From a virus, in IMG/VR virus record IMGVR_UViG_3300028840_002691, positions 41,095 to 105,094 of that record: a stretch of 64,000 bases of DNA; one strand, written 5' to 3'. The translations under genes and the position numbers were made by a program. Shown in pieces: positions 1-8,355 of the stretch. The notes beneath the pieces are model-generated. The model had not been told where the DNA came from. It did no database searches and saw only the letters and a program-made list of their open reading frames with translations. How positions within the stretch are numbered: the first letter of the stretch is position 1; every line of letters starts with the position of its first letter.

Positions 1-3
1 GAG

Positions 4-132
4 ATGACGTTCACAATTTGGGCAGCGGCACTACTGGCTCTGCTACTTGTCGGGGTGCCGTTTGCGGTGTGGTTGGTATATGTGTTGGATGATGACAATG
101 ATCCAGGGCAGGTACACGGATTCGATTGTTGA
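4..132 (+). CDS. Small single-span membrane protein
   Basis: This 42-residue ORF starts at the first ATG of the window, behind a partial purine-rich stretch cut by the window edge. Residues 3-28 are almost all hydrophobic (one membrane span), followed by an acidic DDDNDPG tail that would lie outside the membrane. I do not recognise a family. It is the first of several tiny membrane peptides ahead of the terminase. Phages often carry such peptides, but no function can be assigned. Confidence 0.5.
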   Translation: MTFTIWAAALLALLLVGVPFAVWLVYVLDDDNDPGQVHGFDC

Positions 133-169
133 GAATGTGCAGGGAAAAGAAAGGAGAACTGAAAGAGAG

Positions 170-241
170 ATGACACTACTGGAGTGGATAGCGGCAGGGG
201 ATGTGTTCTGGATGGCTTTCTGGCTGGGGTTTCTGCTGTAA
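170..241 (+). CDS. 23-residue membrane peptide (possible)
   Basis: The peptide starts MTLLEWIAAG and ends FWLGFLL, so nearly the whole chain could be one membrane span. An AAAGGAG sequence lies about 14 bases upstream, which is far for a ribosome binding site, and GAGAG lies closer. An upstream start at 47 gives 64 residues in the same frame, but the added part looks like non-coding translation. Charged codons continue in frame past the TAA to 349, so this could be the first part of a broken gene. Confidence 0.35.
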   Translation: MTLLEWIAAGDVFWMAFWLGFLL

Positions 242-593
242 AAGGAGAACAGATATGAGCTACGCCTGACTGAGGAAGGACAAAGAGAGAGAGAAGGCAG
301 GCCAGAAACAGAAGGAAGAACCGCAGTGACAAAGAGGGAAGGGGGCTAAGAGATAGTGCTAACACAATAGCAGTGGTAATGATAGCAGTGTGCTGCTCTG
401 GGGTATTATGGGGACACGCTGATGGCCCTGTTGGTGATGATTAGGTTGGGTTTGTTGTAGTGAGTAGAAATATAAAAGGGGATAGGGTAGAAATGAACTG
501 GGTTCTGGGTGCTGATATCTGTGGGCGGATCTGGCCATGACCCACACAGCCCAACCCCCACCCCTCAACCAGCAGGAAGAAGGGGAACCAAGA
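242..593 (+). other. Gap with only tiny ORFs
   Basis: I see no convincing gene here. A 15-codon ORF at 492-539 has AGGGG upstream, and its TGA overlaps an ATG at 537 that could be an alternative, longer start of the following zinc-ribbon gene. A 21-codon ORF at 379-444 lacks a ribosome binding site. No clear promoter or terminator is visible. Confidence 0.4.
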
Positions 594-800
594 ATGCCGA
601 CGAACACAGAAACAGAAGGTAAGGAGTCCAGGGTAGTGGTGGTGCCGGACATCAGGTGCTCAGAGTGCGGTGGGCAGTTGAGTTATAGTGCTGTGTTCCG
701 CAGAGGAGTCTGGACCCTGGAGGTGGACCCCTGCCAGCGCTGTGTTCAGAAGTCTTATAAAGAAGGTCAGGTGTCGTGGGGAGCGCCCTGGAATGGATAG
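594..800 (+). CDS. Small zinc-ribbon protein
   Basis: This 68-residue protein has CSECGG about residues 23-28 and CQRC about residues 48-51. Two CxxC pairs about 20 residues apart are the layout of a zinc ribbon. Between them lies a short beta-rich segment. The start at 594 has AAGGGG about 8 bases upstream. A longer form from 537 adds 19 low-complexity Pro/Gln-rich residues and is less likely. Small zinc ribbons of this type are common in phage genomes and usually of unknown role. A nucleic-acid or protein contact is the only inference I would make. Confidence 0.65.
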   Translation: MPTNTETEGKESRVVVVPDIRCSECGGQLSYSAVFRRGVWTLEVDPCQRCVQKSYKEGQVSWGAPWNG

Positions 801-806
801 TCTGAG

Positions 807-890
807 GTGTTTTGGTTGGGGGAGGCTTTGTGGTGGATCTGTGCGTTTGGTCTTGGTGTCTGTTTGCTGGTGCTGATGTGGGGAGAATGA
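807..890 (+). CDS. 27-residue membrane peptide (possible)
   Basis: A GTG-initiated ORF runs from MFWLGEALWW to VLMWGE and is nearly all hydrophobic, like the two peptides upstream. It has no convincing ribosome binding site. Its only support is composition and position, right after the zinc-ribbon gene. Confidence 0.3.
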   Translation: MFWLGEALWWICAFGLGVCLLVLMWGE

Positions 891-1099
891 GTGGGCACGG
901 GGTTGGGGGGCGGGGTGTTGGAAAACTTTTGACGGTCGGCGGGCCTGGGTGGGGGAGGTTGAATTTGCAGAATTTGAATTTTTTTGCTTAAACCCCAAAA
1001 ACTGAAAATATAATATAGGAATTTTTTTGACAGAAAAAGGGAGGACTCAAAAAGATGAAAACAACAGCCTCAGTATAGGGAGAGGGACTTGAGGACACG
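891..1099 (+). other. AT-rich intergenic region with possible promoter
   Basis: The stretch 960-1065 is much more AT-rich than its surroundings. A TATAAT lies at 1009-1014 but the best upstream element (TTGCTT) is 19 bases away, so the promoter is weak. A TTGACA at 1027-1032 has no good -10. A 7-codon ORF (MKTTASV) at about 1055 follows GGGAGG and may be a leader peptide for the genes downstream. Confidence 0.35.
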
Positions 1100-1426
1100 A
1101 TGACTACCTCCGAAAAACTCTACCTACTGCTCTGGTACCTGAACAGGGAACTGCGTCTCAGGGTTGCCGTATGGTGGTCTGAGTATCGGTGGGCTGTTGT
1201 GCTGGTGGTTCACTCTTTTTCTTTCTGTAGACTTTCTGCTTTTTCTCTATTCATAAACCTGCTGCCACAGAGTGGAGGTTGTGACACTATGAAAGAAGCG
1301 CTCAAAATCATTTTATCGGTTTTCGTGTTCATCATTCTTCTGCCGCTGTGGGTGGTGGTGTGGCTGCTGTTCAGCTACGACCTCCACTGGCACCTGACTA
1401 GGGAAGGAGGGCTGTACAGGAGATGA
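1100..1426 (+). CDS. Small membrane protein(s)
   Basis: The frame is open for 108 residues with hydrophobic stretches near residues 28-53 and 66-90. An internal ATG at 1289 has GGAGG 10 bases upstream and would give a self-contained 45-residue single-span protein starting MKEALKIILSV. This shorter form has the better ribosome binding site and may be the real product or a second one. The 3' end overlaps the next start (ATGA-type). I do not recognise a family. Confidence 0.5.
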   Translation: MTTSEKLYLLLWYLNRELRLRVAVWWSEYRWAVVLVVHSFSFCRLSAFSLFINLLPQSGGCDTMKEALKIILSVFVFIILLPLWVVVWLLFSYDLHWHLTREGGLYRR

Positions 1427-1701
1427 CCACCTGGCAGGACCTGGTCAACGGCACCTTTGAACTGAGCGGTGGGGCGTTCATACTGATGAGCATACTCAGA
1501 GTTTTGAAGGACAAAGCGGTGCATGGCGTCAACTGGGTGCACCCGGCGTTTTTCAGCGCCTGGGGCTTCTGGAACCTCTACTACTACCCGCACCTGGGCC
1601 AGTGGCTCAGCTTCTGGGGTGGAGCTGGAGTGGTCACCGCCAACACCGTGTGGGTCATTTTGCTGATTCGGTACAGGGGGAGGGAAAATGATGAGTATTG
1701 A
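1423..1701 (+). CDS. Phage multi-span membrane protein with WGFWNLYYYP motif
   Basis: This 92-residue protein has about three hydrophobic segments. The middle contains GVNWVHPAFFSAWGFWNLYY, an aromatic pattern seen in a widespread family of small phage membrane proteins of unknown role. The start overlaps the preceding stop by four bases, suggesting coupled translation. It sits in the cluster of tiny genes before the terminase. A transport or host-envelope role would be speculation. Confidence 0.65.
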   Translation: MTTWQDLVNGTFELSGGAFILMSILRVLKDKAVHGVNWVHPAFFSAWGFWNLYYYPHLGQWLSFWGGAGVVTANTVWVILLIRYRGRENDEY

Positions 1702-1879
1702 AGAAGTCCTAGAACAAATGCGCTACATAGACTGCAAATACTACCAGAGCAATTTCCGAGATTTTGATGGTTGCCCAGGTTTAGACTATGCTGGGGATGA
1801 TGAGGACTGTGGTGACTGCCCCTACAGGCTGTTCAAAGTTCAATCAGCACCAGAAAGAGGGTCTGGGCGGCTGATGTGA
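1688..1879 (+). CDS. Small Cys-rich hypothetical protein
   Basis: This 63-residue acidic protein has Cys at C16, C29, C41 and C44, the last two in CGDCPYRLF, which could bind one metal ion. It begins inside the last codons of the upstream gene, behind GGGGGAGGG. Two adjacent ATGs (1688, 1691) are possible. The start MMSIEEVLEQMRYIDCKY and the acidic middle are not recognised. Confidence 0.5.
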   Translation: MMSIEEVLEQMRYIDCKYYQSNFRDFDGCPGLDYAGDDEDCGDCPYRLFKVQSAPERGSGRLM

Positions 1880-1918
1880 TATTAGTGTAGTGATCTAGCA
1901 AGGATGACGGATTAGAAA

Positions 1919-2182
1919 ATGACCCCAGAAGAGCAACAGCTCATGGAGTTCATACGGGATGTGGTCACAGAGAACATCAAGCTCCACCTGCGCGAGATCG
2001 TGAAGCTCACCATCGAAAAAGGGGCCGAGGAAATGAGCAAAGCCGTGCACGAGAACTACACCGCACACCTGGAGAACCTGCTGGGCCGATTGGAGATGCT
2101 GGAGCTGCAGGTGCGCCAGCTCCAGAGCATCATCGACCAGGAGGCAAAAGAAGAGTTCCGGAGGTACTACAAGCTGCAATGA
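1919..2182 (+). CDS. Coiled-coil protein, candidate small terminase subunit
   Basis: This 87-residue, almost entirely helical protein has heptad-like leucines from about residue 48 to 75. Its TGA overlaps the ATG of the large terminase gene (ATGA), so the two are probably translated together. The small terminase subunit usually lies at this place and has a coiled-coil oligomerisation region. No helix-turn-helix is evident, so the call rests on position and coiled-coil content only. Confidence 0.4.
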   Translation: MTPEEQQLMEFIRDVVTENIKLHLREIVKLTIEKGAEEMSKAVHENYTAHLENLLGRLEMLELQVRQLQSIIDQEAKEEFRRYYKLQ

Positions 2183-3870
2183 GAGACAAACCCACAGACG
2201 AGCTAATAGGCTTTCTAATCAGCTATATGAAGAGGCCGCCCACCGATGCCCGTGACCGCAGCGTGCTCAACTCGGCCATCGGAGCATTTTACAGCCGTGA
2301 GGTCACCGCCGGAGAGCTGAAAGCCCTGTGGAACGCTTTCGGCGAGCACGGCATTTATCATTCTGATCTGTTGCACTTCTACATACGGGTGTTCCTGGGC
2401 TACGACATACCGCGCAAGAGGTTCTGCCGTCAGCACATTGCTCCCTTTACCTTCATAGAGCAGATGTTCTTTGAGCGAGTGAGGAACGCCATCGCCTTCG
2501 CCAATCGCACGGGGGGCAAGACCATCAACGTGGCCATTCTCAACCACCTGAACATGCGCTTCAAGCCGGAGTGCGAGATAGCCTCCGCGGGGGCCATTCA
2601 GGCGCAGGCCGACCGCATGTACGGGTACTTCCAGAGCTTCCACAAGGGGGAGCTGTTTGCCCCGCTGCTGGACGGCGACATGACCAAGAGTAGGAGCTTT
2701 TACCAGAACGGCTCAAAGATAGAGATCATCACGGGCAGCGTCAAGGGCCTAAACAGCCCCCATCCGCACAAGGCAATCATAGACGAGGTGGAGCTGATGG
2801 ACTGGGCCGTGCTGCAGGAGGGCCTGAGCATGACTATCAGCTCCAAAGACATCATGGCGCAGCAGATCTTCTGCTCCACCCGCAAGTACGAGCTGGGCAC
2901 CTTCCAGCGCTTATTAGACAAGGCCAAGAAGACCTCGGGTGAGCAGGGCTACGTCATATTCAAGTGGTGCATTTGGGAGATACTGGAGAAGTGCAGAAGG
3001 AAATGCAAAAAGGACCCGCGCTACGGCGACTGCCCCATTGAGCACGTCTGCCACGGCAGGGCGCACAAGTGTTCTGGTTTCTATGATCTTTCTGATTTCA
3101 TAGATAAGGTGCTCACACTGGACAAGGACACTCTGGACGCGCAGTGGTTCAACCGTAGACCATCAAGGAGTCTGCTGGTCTACGGCGACTACTGGAACAA
3201 GGCAGTGCACTTTATACCCCGCAGGCAGATCCAGGGCACGGTGGTGAAGATCGCTTCCTTGGACTTCGGCTCCAGCCCAGGGCACGACTTCGTGTTTCAG
3301 GTGTGGGAGGTGGACGTAAGCAAACTAAAGGCCCAGCTGGAGGAGCTGGGGCCTGGAGAGATACCCACCGCCAAGCCTGTGTTCTACCTCACTTACGAGT
3401 ACAGGGCCGGAGGCTCTCCGCTGGAGAACCATGCGCGGTGGATAAAGAGCTGTCCGTTTTGGGATGAGGACTTGATCATATTCGCCGACCCTTCGGCCAA
3501 GCAGCAGCGCCTGGACCTGGAGGCCACCTACGGCATCAGCACCTTTGAGGCCAACAACGCCGTGACCGCAGGCATAGACTCCGTGCGCAGCCACATGCAG
3601 ATCCGTGGCGACAATGAGACCTACTTCTACATCTTCAACGACTACCTGGACAAGACCGATAAGAAGCTCAAGGGCACGCATGAGGAGTTCGCCCTTTACC
3701 GATACAAGATAACCCCAGACGGCAGGCCTGATCCCGAGAAGCCCATGCAGGTGAACGATCACGGCATGGACGCCACTCGGTACGCCATAGCCAGCGCCGT
3801 GCCCTACTTTGTGGAGATGTTTACCCCAGTGTTTGAGGACATCGTTGAAGACGAGGAGTGGCCATTCTGA
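2179..3870 (+). CDS. terL: Terminase large subunit
   Basis: This 563-residue protein would be the ATPase-nuclease motor that packages DNA into the prohead. The ATPase domain shows a Walker A variant NRTGGKT about residues 108-115 and a Walker B strand KAIIDEVEL about 197-205. The nuclease domain starts with ASLDFGSS about 358, which carries the first metal-binding Asp of the RNase-H-like fold, and a second acidic motif, IIFADPSA, lies near 434. Length fits large terminases. It overlaps the upstream coiled-coil gene and the downstream gene by stop-start overlaps. Confidence 0.9.
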   Translation: MRDKPTDELIGFLISYMKRPPTDARDRSVLNSAIGAFYSREVTAGELKALWNAFGEHGIYHSDLLHFYIRVFLGYDIPRKRFCRQHIAPFTFIEQMFFERVRNAIAFANRTGGKTINVAILNHLNMRFKPECEIASAGAIQAQADRMYGYFQSFHKGELFAPLLDGDMTKSRSFYQNGSKIEIITGSVKGLNSPHPHKAIIDEVELMDWAVLQEGLSMTISSKDIMAQQIFCSTRKYELGTFQRLLDKAKKTSGEQGYVIFKWCIWEILEKCRRKCKKDPRYGDCPIEHVCHGRAHKCSGFYDLSDFIDKVLTLDKDTLDAQWFNRRPSRSLLVYGDYWNKAVHFIPRRQIQGTVVKIASLDFGSSPGHDFVFQVWEVDVSKLKAQLEELGPGEIPTAKPVFYLTYEYRAGGSPLENHARWIKSCPFWDEDLIIFADPSAKQQRLDLEATYGISTFEANNAVTAGIDSVRSHMQIRGDNETYFYIFNDYLDKTDKKLKGTHEEFALYRYKITPDGRPDPEKPMQVNDHGMDATRYAIASAVPYFVEMFTPVFEDIVEDEEWPF

Positions 3871-4469
3871 TGAATGAAGAACTGAAAGCCGAGTGCGCAG
3901 AACTGATCCGAAAGTACCAGTGCTACAAATATGAGTCTTACAAGGTGAGGTGTAGGAATGCGTTGTTTGTAAAAATGCAGCCTTGGATGACAAAGTGGAT
4001 TAAGAAAATATGTGTCTCCTGGAATAAGCGCGAAACCAATGAGGAAGTGCTCTCTTTGAGTTGGGACGCCTTCTACTACTGTCTGGAAAACTACAAATGG
4101 GGTGGCAACAACATACCTGAACACTTTTACAAGTACACTCGCTATTGGATGCTCAACCACTACGCAGTGAAAGACACCGTGAGAGTACCGTTAGAGGAAT
4201 TTGAGGAAATAATGAAACTGGCCGAAGAGCCAGCAACTAGAGCTTTTTCAATCTTGGCCAAGCTGCATAGGCTAAAGTTGGCGGTTCCTGAGAAGTACAG
4301 AGTGATGTTGGATGATGCTCTCCTTTCTTTACATAATGAATCTGTTTATTCTAATAAAGGAAAGAAGTCAAAATGCCCAGGAGTTAGGAGTTCTGCGTAT
4401 TATGAAATAAAGGAGATTTTTAAAAGCATTATAACTACTTATGTATTAGGAATAAAGAAGACAAAATAG
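3870..4469 (+). CDS. Sigma-factor-like helical protein (putative)
   Basis: This 199-residue protein starts at the ATG overlapping the terminase stop, behind GAGGAG. Residues about 45-95 contain EEVLSLSWDAFYYCLENY then FYKYTRYWMLNHYA. This resembles the pattern of sigma region 2 (a helix with E-x-x-x-x-x-W/F, then F-x-x-Y-x-x-x-W). The C-terminal 60 residues are helical and could be a region-4-like domain. The resemblance is by eye only. If correct it could direct host polymerase to late promoters. A terminator-like hairpin follows the gene. Confidence 0.4.
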   Translation: MNEELKAECAELIRKYQCYKYESYKVRCRNALFVKMQPWMTKWIKKICVSWNKRETNEEVLSLSWDAFYYCLENYKWGGNNIPEHFYKYTRYWMLNHYAVKDTVRVPLEEFEEIMKLAEEPATRAFSILAKLHRLKLAVPEKYRVMLDDALLSLHNESVYSNKGKKSKCPGVRSSAYYEIKEIFKSIITTYVLGIKKTK

Positions 4470-4497
4470 GTAAACAGCGTTTTTTCTTTTATATTAT

Positions 4498-4529
4498 CAA
4501 AAGAGGGTATTTCTTTTGGTATTTTTTTG
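4498..4529 (+). terminator. Probable intrinsic terminator
   Basis: CAAAAGA (4498-4504) and TCTTTTG (4512-4518) form a 7-bp stem with a 7-base loop, followed by GTATTTTTTTG. The stem is AT-rich and therefore weak. It separates the packaging genes from the portal gene. Confidence 0.45.
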
Positions 4530-4553
4530 TCCTAAGAGCAGGAAATGAAATAG

Positions 4554-6146
4554 ATGCTTAAAAACATAAAGGGATCACTCAAGCTCAGGCGTGCACAGAA
4601 GCAGCTTGAGCTGAAGCAAGCCGAGTACGCCACAAAGCAGTACGAGCTGGCTATTGAGCAAATTACCGAGGCCACCAACATAGTCCAGGACGAAGACCGC
4701 ATGTCTGGGTGGTTTGCCCACGGAGAGAGCGGCAACGTCGGCATGAGCGTCGAGGAGCACAGCGACATGCTCCAGAACGCCTACAGGCTCTACCACAACA
4801 ATCCGCACGCCAGGGCCGTGGTGCGCAACCTTTCCAAGTTCATTCTGGGCAAGGGGCCGAACGTCATCCCCGAGGACGACAACGAGAGCAACCGCAAGAA
4901 GGCCCAGGAAGCCTGGACAGAGTTCCGCAAACTCAACAAGTTCAACCGCAGGGAAAAGGAACTGGTCAACCGCCTGTTCAGGGACGGAGAGGTGTTTCTG
5001 CGCTGCTTTGAGGACACTGCGGAAGGTGCTGTGAAGATCCGCTTTATCAGAGCAGACCTTGTAGCCGAACCACGAGACAAGAAGAACGTTATAAAGAACG
5101 GCTCCTTTGGCATCGTCACGGACCCAGACGACATCGAGGAGGTGCTCGGCTACATACGCTGCGACCGTGAGGGCAACTACAAGGAGCGGCTGAAACCTGA
5201 GGAAGTGATCCACATAAAGATCTTCTGCGACTCCGACCAGAAGCGCGGCGTGTCGGTCTACAGGGTCTGTGCCAAGCGCCTGAAGCAGTACGAGGAGTGG
5301 CTTGAGGATCGAGTGGTGCTGAACAAGATACGCAGCGCCATAGCACTGGTCAGGCAGATAGACAGCTCCGCAGCAAAGGTCAAGGCCATAAGGGACGAGA
5401 GCCTCAGTGACCAGTACTCCACAGGCAAGCGCCGAGTGCGAACTCCGCATCGAGGCACTGTGATCACTGCCTCCAAGGGCATAGAGTACAAAATGCTCAC
5501 CCCGAACATCAACGCCAGCGACTCCGCAGATGATGGCAAGGCCATACTGCTAGCGGTGGCCGCTGCGGTAGGGTTTCCTGAGCAGATACTCACTGGAGAC
5601 TACTCTAACATCAATTACAGCTCCTCGCTGGTGGCGCAGAACCCGTTCGTGCGGGAGATAGAGGACTGGCAGGACTTCCTCAGCGACTTCTACACCGATA
5701 TGTATGAGCGGGTGATCAAGGCGAAAATCAAAGCAAACAAACTCCCCAACAACACCAAGGCTACATGCAAGGTCGAGTTCCCGCCGATGATACTGGCCGA
5801 GCTGGAGAAGCTGGCCAAGGCTTATGAGATAATGTTCAAGTACAAGATCATCAGCAAGAAGACCTGGCGCGGCAAACAGGGCCTGGATGATGAGGTAGAG
5901 AGCCAGAACATCGAGGATGAGGAAGGCGATGAGGTCTACGGACAGCCGCCAGCAGGACACCCGAACCAGTACCCAATGGGCAGGCCTGGACCTGGCGGGC
6001 AGTTTAACATGCCTTTGGCACCTATGAACCAACTCGGCAAAGCAGTTGTGCAACTTTGGGAGGCGTTTAGGAGGGAGGATTGGGACAAGGTGATAGAGAT
6101 AGGGGAGGAGCTGAAAGGGACTGCCAATGCGGAGACTAATGAGTGA
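4554..6146 (+). CDS. Portal protein (lambda gpB-like)
   Basis: This 530-residue protein would form the dodecameric portal ring at one capsid vertex. Features typical of the lambda-like portal family are visible: an N-terminal helical clip region, YRLYHNNPHARAVVRNLSKF near residues 79-98, RLFRDGEVFLR about 140-150, and a C-terminal part with NINYSSSLVAQNPF near 350-365. The last 70 residues are Pro/Gly/Gln-rich then helical. It follows the terminase region and precedes head genes, as expected. The ribosome binding site AGGAAATG is about 10 bases from the ATG. Confidence 0.85.
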   Translation: MLKNIKGSLKLRRAQKQLELKQAEYATKQYELAIEQITEATNIVQDEDRMSGWFAHGESGNVGMSVEEHSDMLQNAYRLYHNNPHARAVVRNLSKFILGKGPNVIPEDDNESNRKKAQEAWTEFRKLNKFNRREKELVNRLFRDGEVFLRCFEDTAEGAVKIRFIRADLVAEPRDKKNVIKNGSFGIVTDPDDIEEVLGYIRCDREGNYKERLKPEEVIHIKIFCDSDQKRGVSVYRVCAKRLKQYEEWLEDRVVLNKIRSAIALVRQIDSSAAKVKAIRDESLSDQYSTGKRRVRTPHRGTVITASKGIEYKMLTPNINASDSADDGKAILLAVAAAVGFPEQILTGDYSNINYSSSLVAQNPFVREIEDWQDFLSDFYTDMYERVIKAKIKANKLPNNTKATCKVEFPPMILAELEKLAKAYEIMFKYKIISKKTWRGKQGLDDEVESQNIEDEEGDEVYGQPPAGHPNQYPMGRPGPGGQFNMPLAPMNQLGKAVVQLWEAFRREDWDKVIEIGEELKGTANAETNE

Positions 6147-6237
6147 TGAAGCGATTGAGCTTCGTGCTGATGTTGAGAAGACTGCTGAAAGCTCTTTTCT
6201 GCCTACGGAGGGAAAGACCACCAATGGCTGCTACTGA
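6139..6237 (+). CDS. 32-codon ORF overlapping the portal end (possible)
   Basis: ATG at 6139 opens MSDEAIELRADVEKTAES and stops at 6237, 14 bases past the start of the next gene. Composition is protein-like, and the overlap on both sides would fit coupled translation. Its size and the lack of a recognisable family keep confidence low. It may be a remnant of a longer frame. Confidence 0.3.
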   Translation: MSDEAIELRADVEKTAESSFLPTEGKTTNGCY

Positions 6238-6919
6238 ATACTGCCCAGATCCAACCTGTGCTATTGATTTTTGGGCTTCTAAGGGGATTGGTTGGTCGCA
6301 TGATGCTGCGAATAATGAGTTTGATTGTGATGGATCGATGCCAGGTTTTCCACCCGGTCTGACTACAACACTGAGTGTTTATAATCTTCCGACCGATGAT
6401 AGCAATGTAAATATTGGTGGTACGTTTAGGACAGAGTTTACAGTCAGGAATTATGTTTCTGGGACTATATGGTTTGAAATAGCAGCGGAGGACGGAACTG
6501 TTCGGTCAGCCAATGGCACTTATATTGAAGACATAACAGACCCTGGTGGTAGACGCTATGGTTTTTGGGGTATTACCGGAGATGGTGATTTTGTAGGCAG
6601 TATCACTAATATCCACATTCAACTTTACTCTGAACTGTACGGCTGTGACACGGAGTCAGATGTTGGTCGACTACGGTTGCTGACTGGGTTGTGTAGAGGC
6701 AGTGAGGTCGAACTCTTCACGAACGAGGAGCTGGAGCAGGTGCTTTCTATCAGTGATGATGATATTGATATGGCTGCTGCTGCAGTAATGGCCAGCAAGG
6801 CAGCCAGAAGGGCAGAAAGTACTTGCAGTTTGTCTTTGGGCAAGCAGGATCTTGACGTTGATAGGTGCACGTCAACAGAGCAAATGATAAAGACAAGGAA
6901 GCAGTTTTTTGATAAATGA
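6224..6919 (+). CDS. Hypothetical protein, possible structural chimera
   Basis: This 231-residue protein starts at ATG 6224 with GGAGG 12 bases upstream. The first 165 residues are beta-rich with ATEYCPDPTCAIDF at the start and scattered Cys. The last 70 are helical, with ELFTNEELEQVLSISDDD and an Ala-rich helix. The two halves look different in kind, so a fusion is possible. It lies between the portal and two exported beta-helix genes. Codon use shifts toward T-ending codons relative to the portal gene. No family recognised. Confidence 0.6.
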   Translation: MAATEYCPDPTCAIDFWASKGIGWSHDAANNEFDCDGSMPGFPPGLTTTLSVYNLPTDDSNVNIGGTFRTEFTVRNYVSGTIWFEIAAEDGTVRSANGTYIEDITDPGGRRYGFWGITGDGDFVGSITNIHIQLYSELYGCDTESDVGRLRLLTGLCRGSEVELFTNEELEQVLSISDDDIDMAAAAVMASKAARRAESTCSLSLGKQDLDVDRCTSTEQMIKTRKQFFDK

Positions 6920-7024
6920 ATCTGATGATTGTTGATGGGACGGAGACTTGTCTGGTGTGATACAGGGCTTTGGCTGAGCGGATGACAGGCACATATCCTA
7001 AAGTGTAAACAGAGAGGGGGAATA

Positions 7025-8353
7025 ATGAAACAACTCATACTCGCAATCGGGCTGGTGCTGGTGCTGGCGTGTTCGGCCAACTCAACAACATATTATGTTG
7101 ATGAAACACAAGCACTTGAGCAGGTTATAGCTAATCTTGTCTCTGGCGATCATGTGCTGTTTAAGCGTGGGGATAGATGGGCTGGGCAGGTTGAGGTTCC
7201 TTGCTCCAATCTTACATTCGGCTCTTATGGAGTAGGCCCAAAACCCATCATTGACGGTGAAAACAACATCAACTGGATATTCAAGATTGTTGATGTATCA
7301 GACATTACGATTGACGGCCTTGAGTTGATGAATGTTGATAGTCCCACTCAGTCTGGAAATCTTATCTATGTGGGTGCCTTTAAGTTTACTCGGTCTTCTA
7401 ACAATATTCACCTAAAGAACCTCACTCTTCATGGCGCTAAGACCCGTGGCATCGCTCTCATGGGTTACAGTGAAACAGATTATGCTGACGGCATAGTGAT
7501 TGAGAATTGCGAGATATACGATATCGGTGATTGGGGAGATACTGCCGCTGCTGATATTTGTATCATGCACCATGTCAGGGCGGTAACGATTAGAAATTGT
7601 CTGCTCTACGGGAACGCTCTTGATAGAGGCGTAGATGGTATAACATTTGATATGACACAGGCTTCTGGGCATCTGATTGAAAACAACCATATCTGGGGCC
7701 ATGAAGAAAACGAGCTGGACTTCAAGTGGGTATTTGAGGCTGGGAATGAGGGCAGGACACAGGTTGTCAACAACCATTTGAGCAACACTAAGAATACGAC
7801 AATAGTTATCCACCGTGGCTCAAACGGGATTGATTTTGTTGGTAATCGGCTTTCGGGAGCCAATCTTGGCGTTGCTATTATAAACCATGACAGTCCTGCC
7901 TACGAATACTGTGATGGTCAAGAGGGAGACATCTTGTTTGAGTGCAATATCGTCACCAACATGCTTCGCTCACCATTCTTTGACACTGGCCTGACGGCTG
8001 GTGGTAATAGGCTTTACAACAATATCTTTGCCAACAACGGTACCCAATACAATCCTACGTCTTGGTATGTGAATATCAACTCGCCTAACTGGACTGTTCG
8101 AGGCAATGCCTTTTACAAGAATGGTCAGGGAAGAGTGGATGCTGGCAAGATGGCTTATCAGGTATGGTGTAGAGTCGATGAGGGTTTAGTAATGTCAAAT
8201 AACCTGTACTGGCACCCGAACGAACAAACTGGACAAGGTGTGATTCGTCACAGTGGCGTAAGAACTTTGGCCTGGATGCAGGACAATACACCGTTCTGCG
8301 CTGGCTCTGTTGAGGCCAATCCCGCCTTTGTTGGTTGTGTTTTAGGAGAGTGA
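7025..8353 (+). CDS. Exported right-handed beta-helix protein with lipobox
   Basis: This 442-residue protein begins with a short positively charged end, a hydrophobic core and LVLAC, so Cys16 fits a lipoprotein signal (signal peptidase II). The mature part is full of NNI, ITIDGLEL, IENCEIYDIGD and VVNNHLSNT repeats spaced about 20-25 residues, the rung pattern of pectate-lyase-like right-handed beta-helices. Such folds often bind or cleave polysaccharides. A signal peptide is not expected on a virion protein, so I infer a protein placed in the host envelope during infection. GAGAGGGGG precedes the ATG. Its neighbour at 8356 has the same architecture. Confidence 0.75.
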   Translation: MKQLILAIGLVLVLACSANSTTYYVDETQALEQVIANLVSGDHVLFKRGDRWAGQVEVPCSNLTFGSYGVGPKPIIDGENNINWIFKIVDVSDITIDGLELMNVDSPTQSGNLIYVGAFKFTRSSNNIHLKNLTLHGAKTRGIALMGYSETDYADGIVIENCEIYDIGDWGDTAAADICIMHHVRAVTIRNCLLYGNALDRGVDGITFDMTQASGHLIENNHIWGHEENELDFKWVFEAGNEGRTQVVNNHLSNTKNTTIVIHRGSNGIDFVGNRLSGANLGVAIINHDSPAYEYCDGQEGDILFECNIVTNMLRSPFFDTGLTAGGNRLYNNIFANNGTQYNPTSWYVNINSPNWTVRGNAFYKNGQGRVDAGKMAYQVWCRVDEGLVMSNNLYWHPNEQTGQGVIRHSGVRTLAWMQDNTPFCAGSVEANPAFVGCVLGE

Positions 8354-8355
8354 AC

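Noticed and set aside
242-349. Continuation of the 170-241 peptide past its TAA (KENRYELRLTEEGQ)
   Set aside because: Charged and coding-like, but it has no start, no family and only 35 codons. It could be chance in purine-rich DNA.
1027-1055. TTGACA at 1027 as a promoter
   Set aside because: At 16-18 bases downstream there is only AAAAGA-like sequence, not a -10 element.
3325-5450. Long reverse-strand ORFs opposite terminase and portal (222 and 291 codons)
   Set aside because: Shadows of GC-rich + strand genes. The + strand frames have family motifs and ribosome binding sites.
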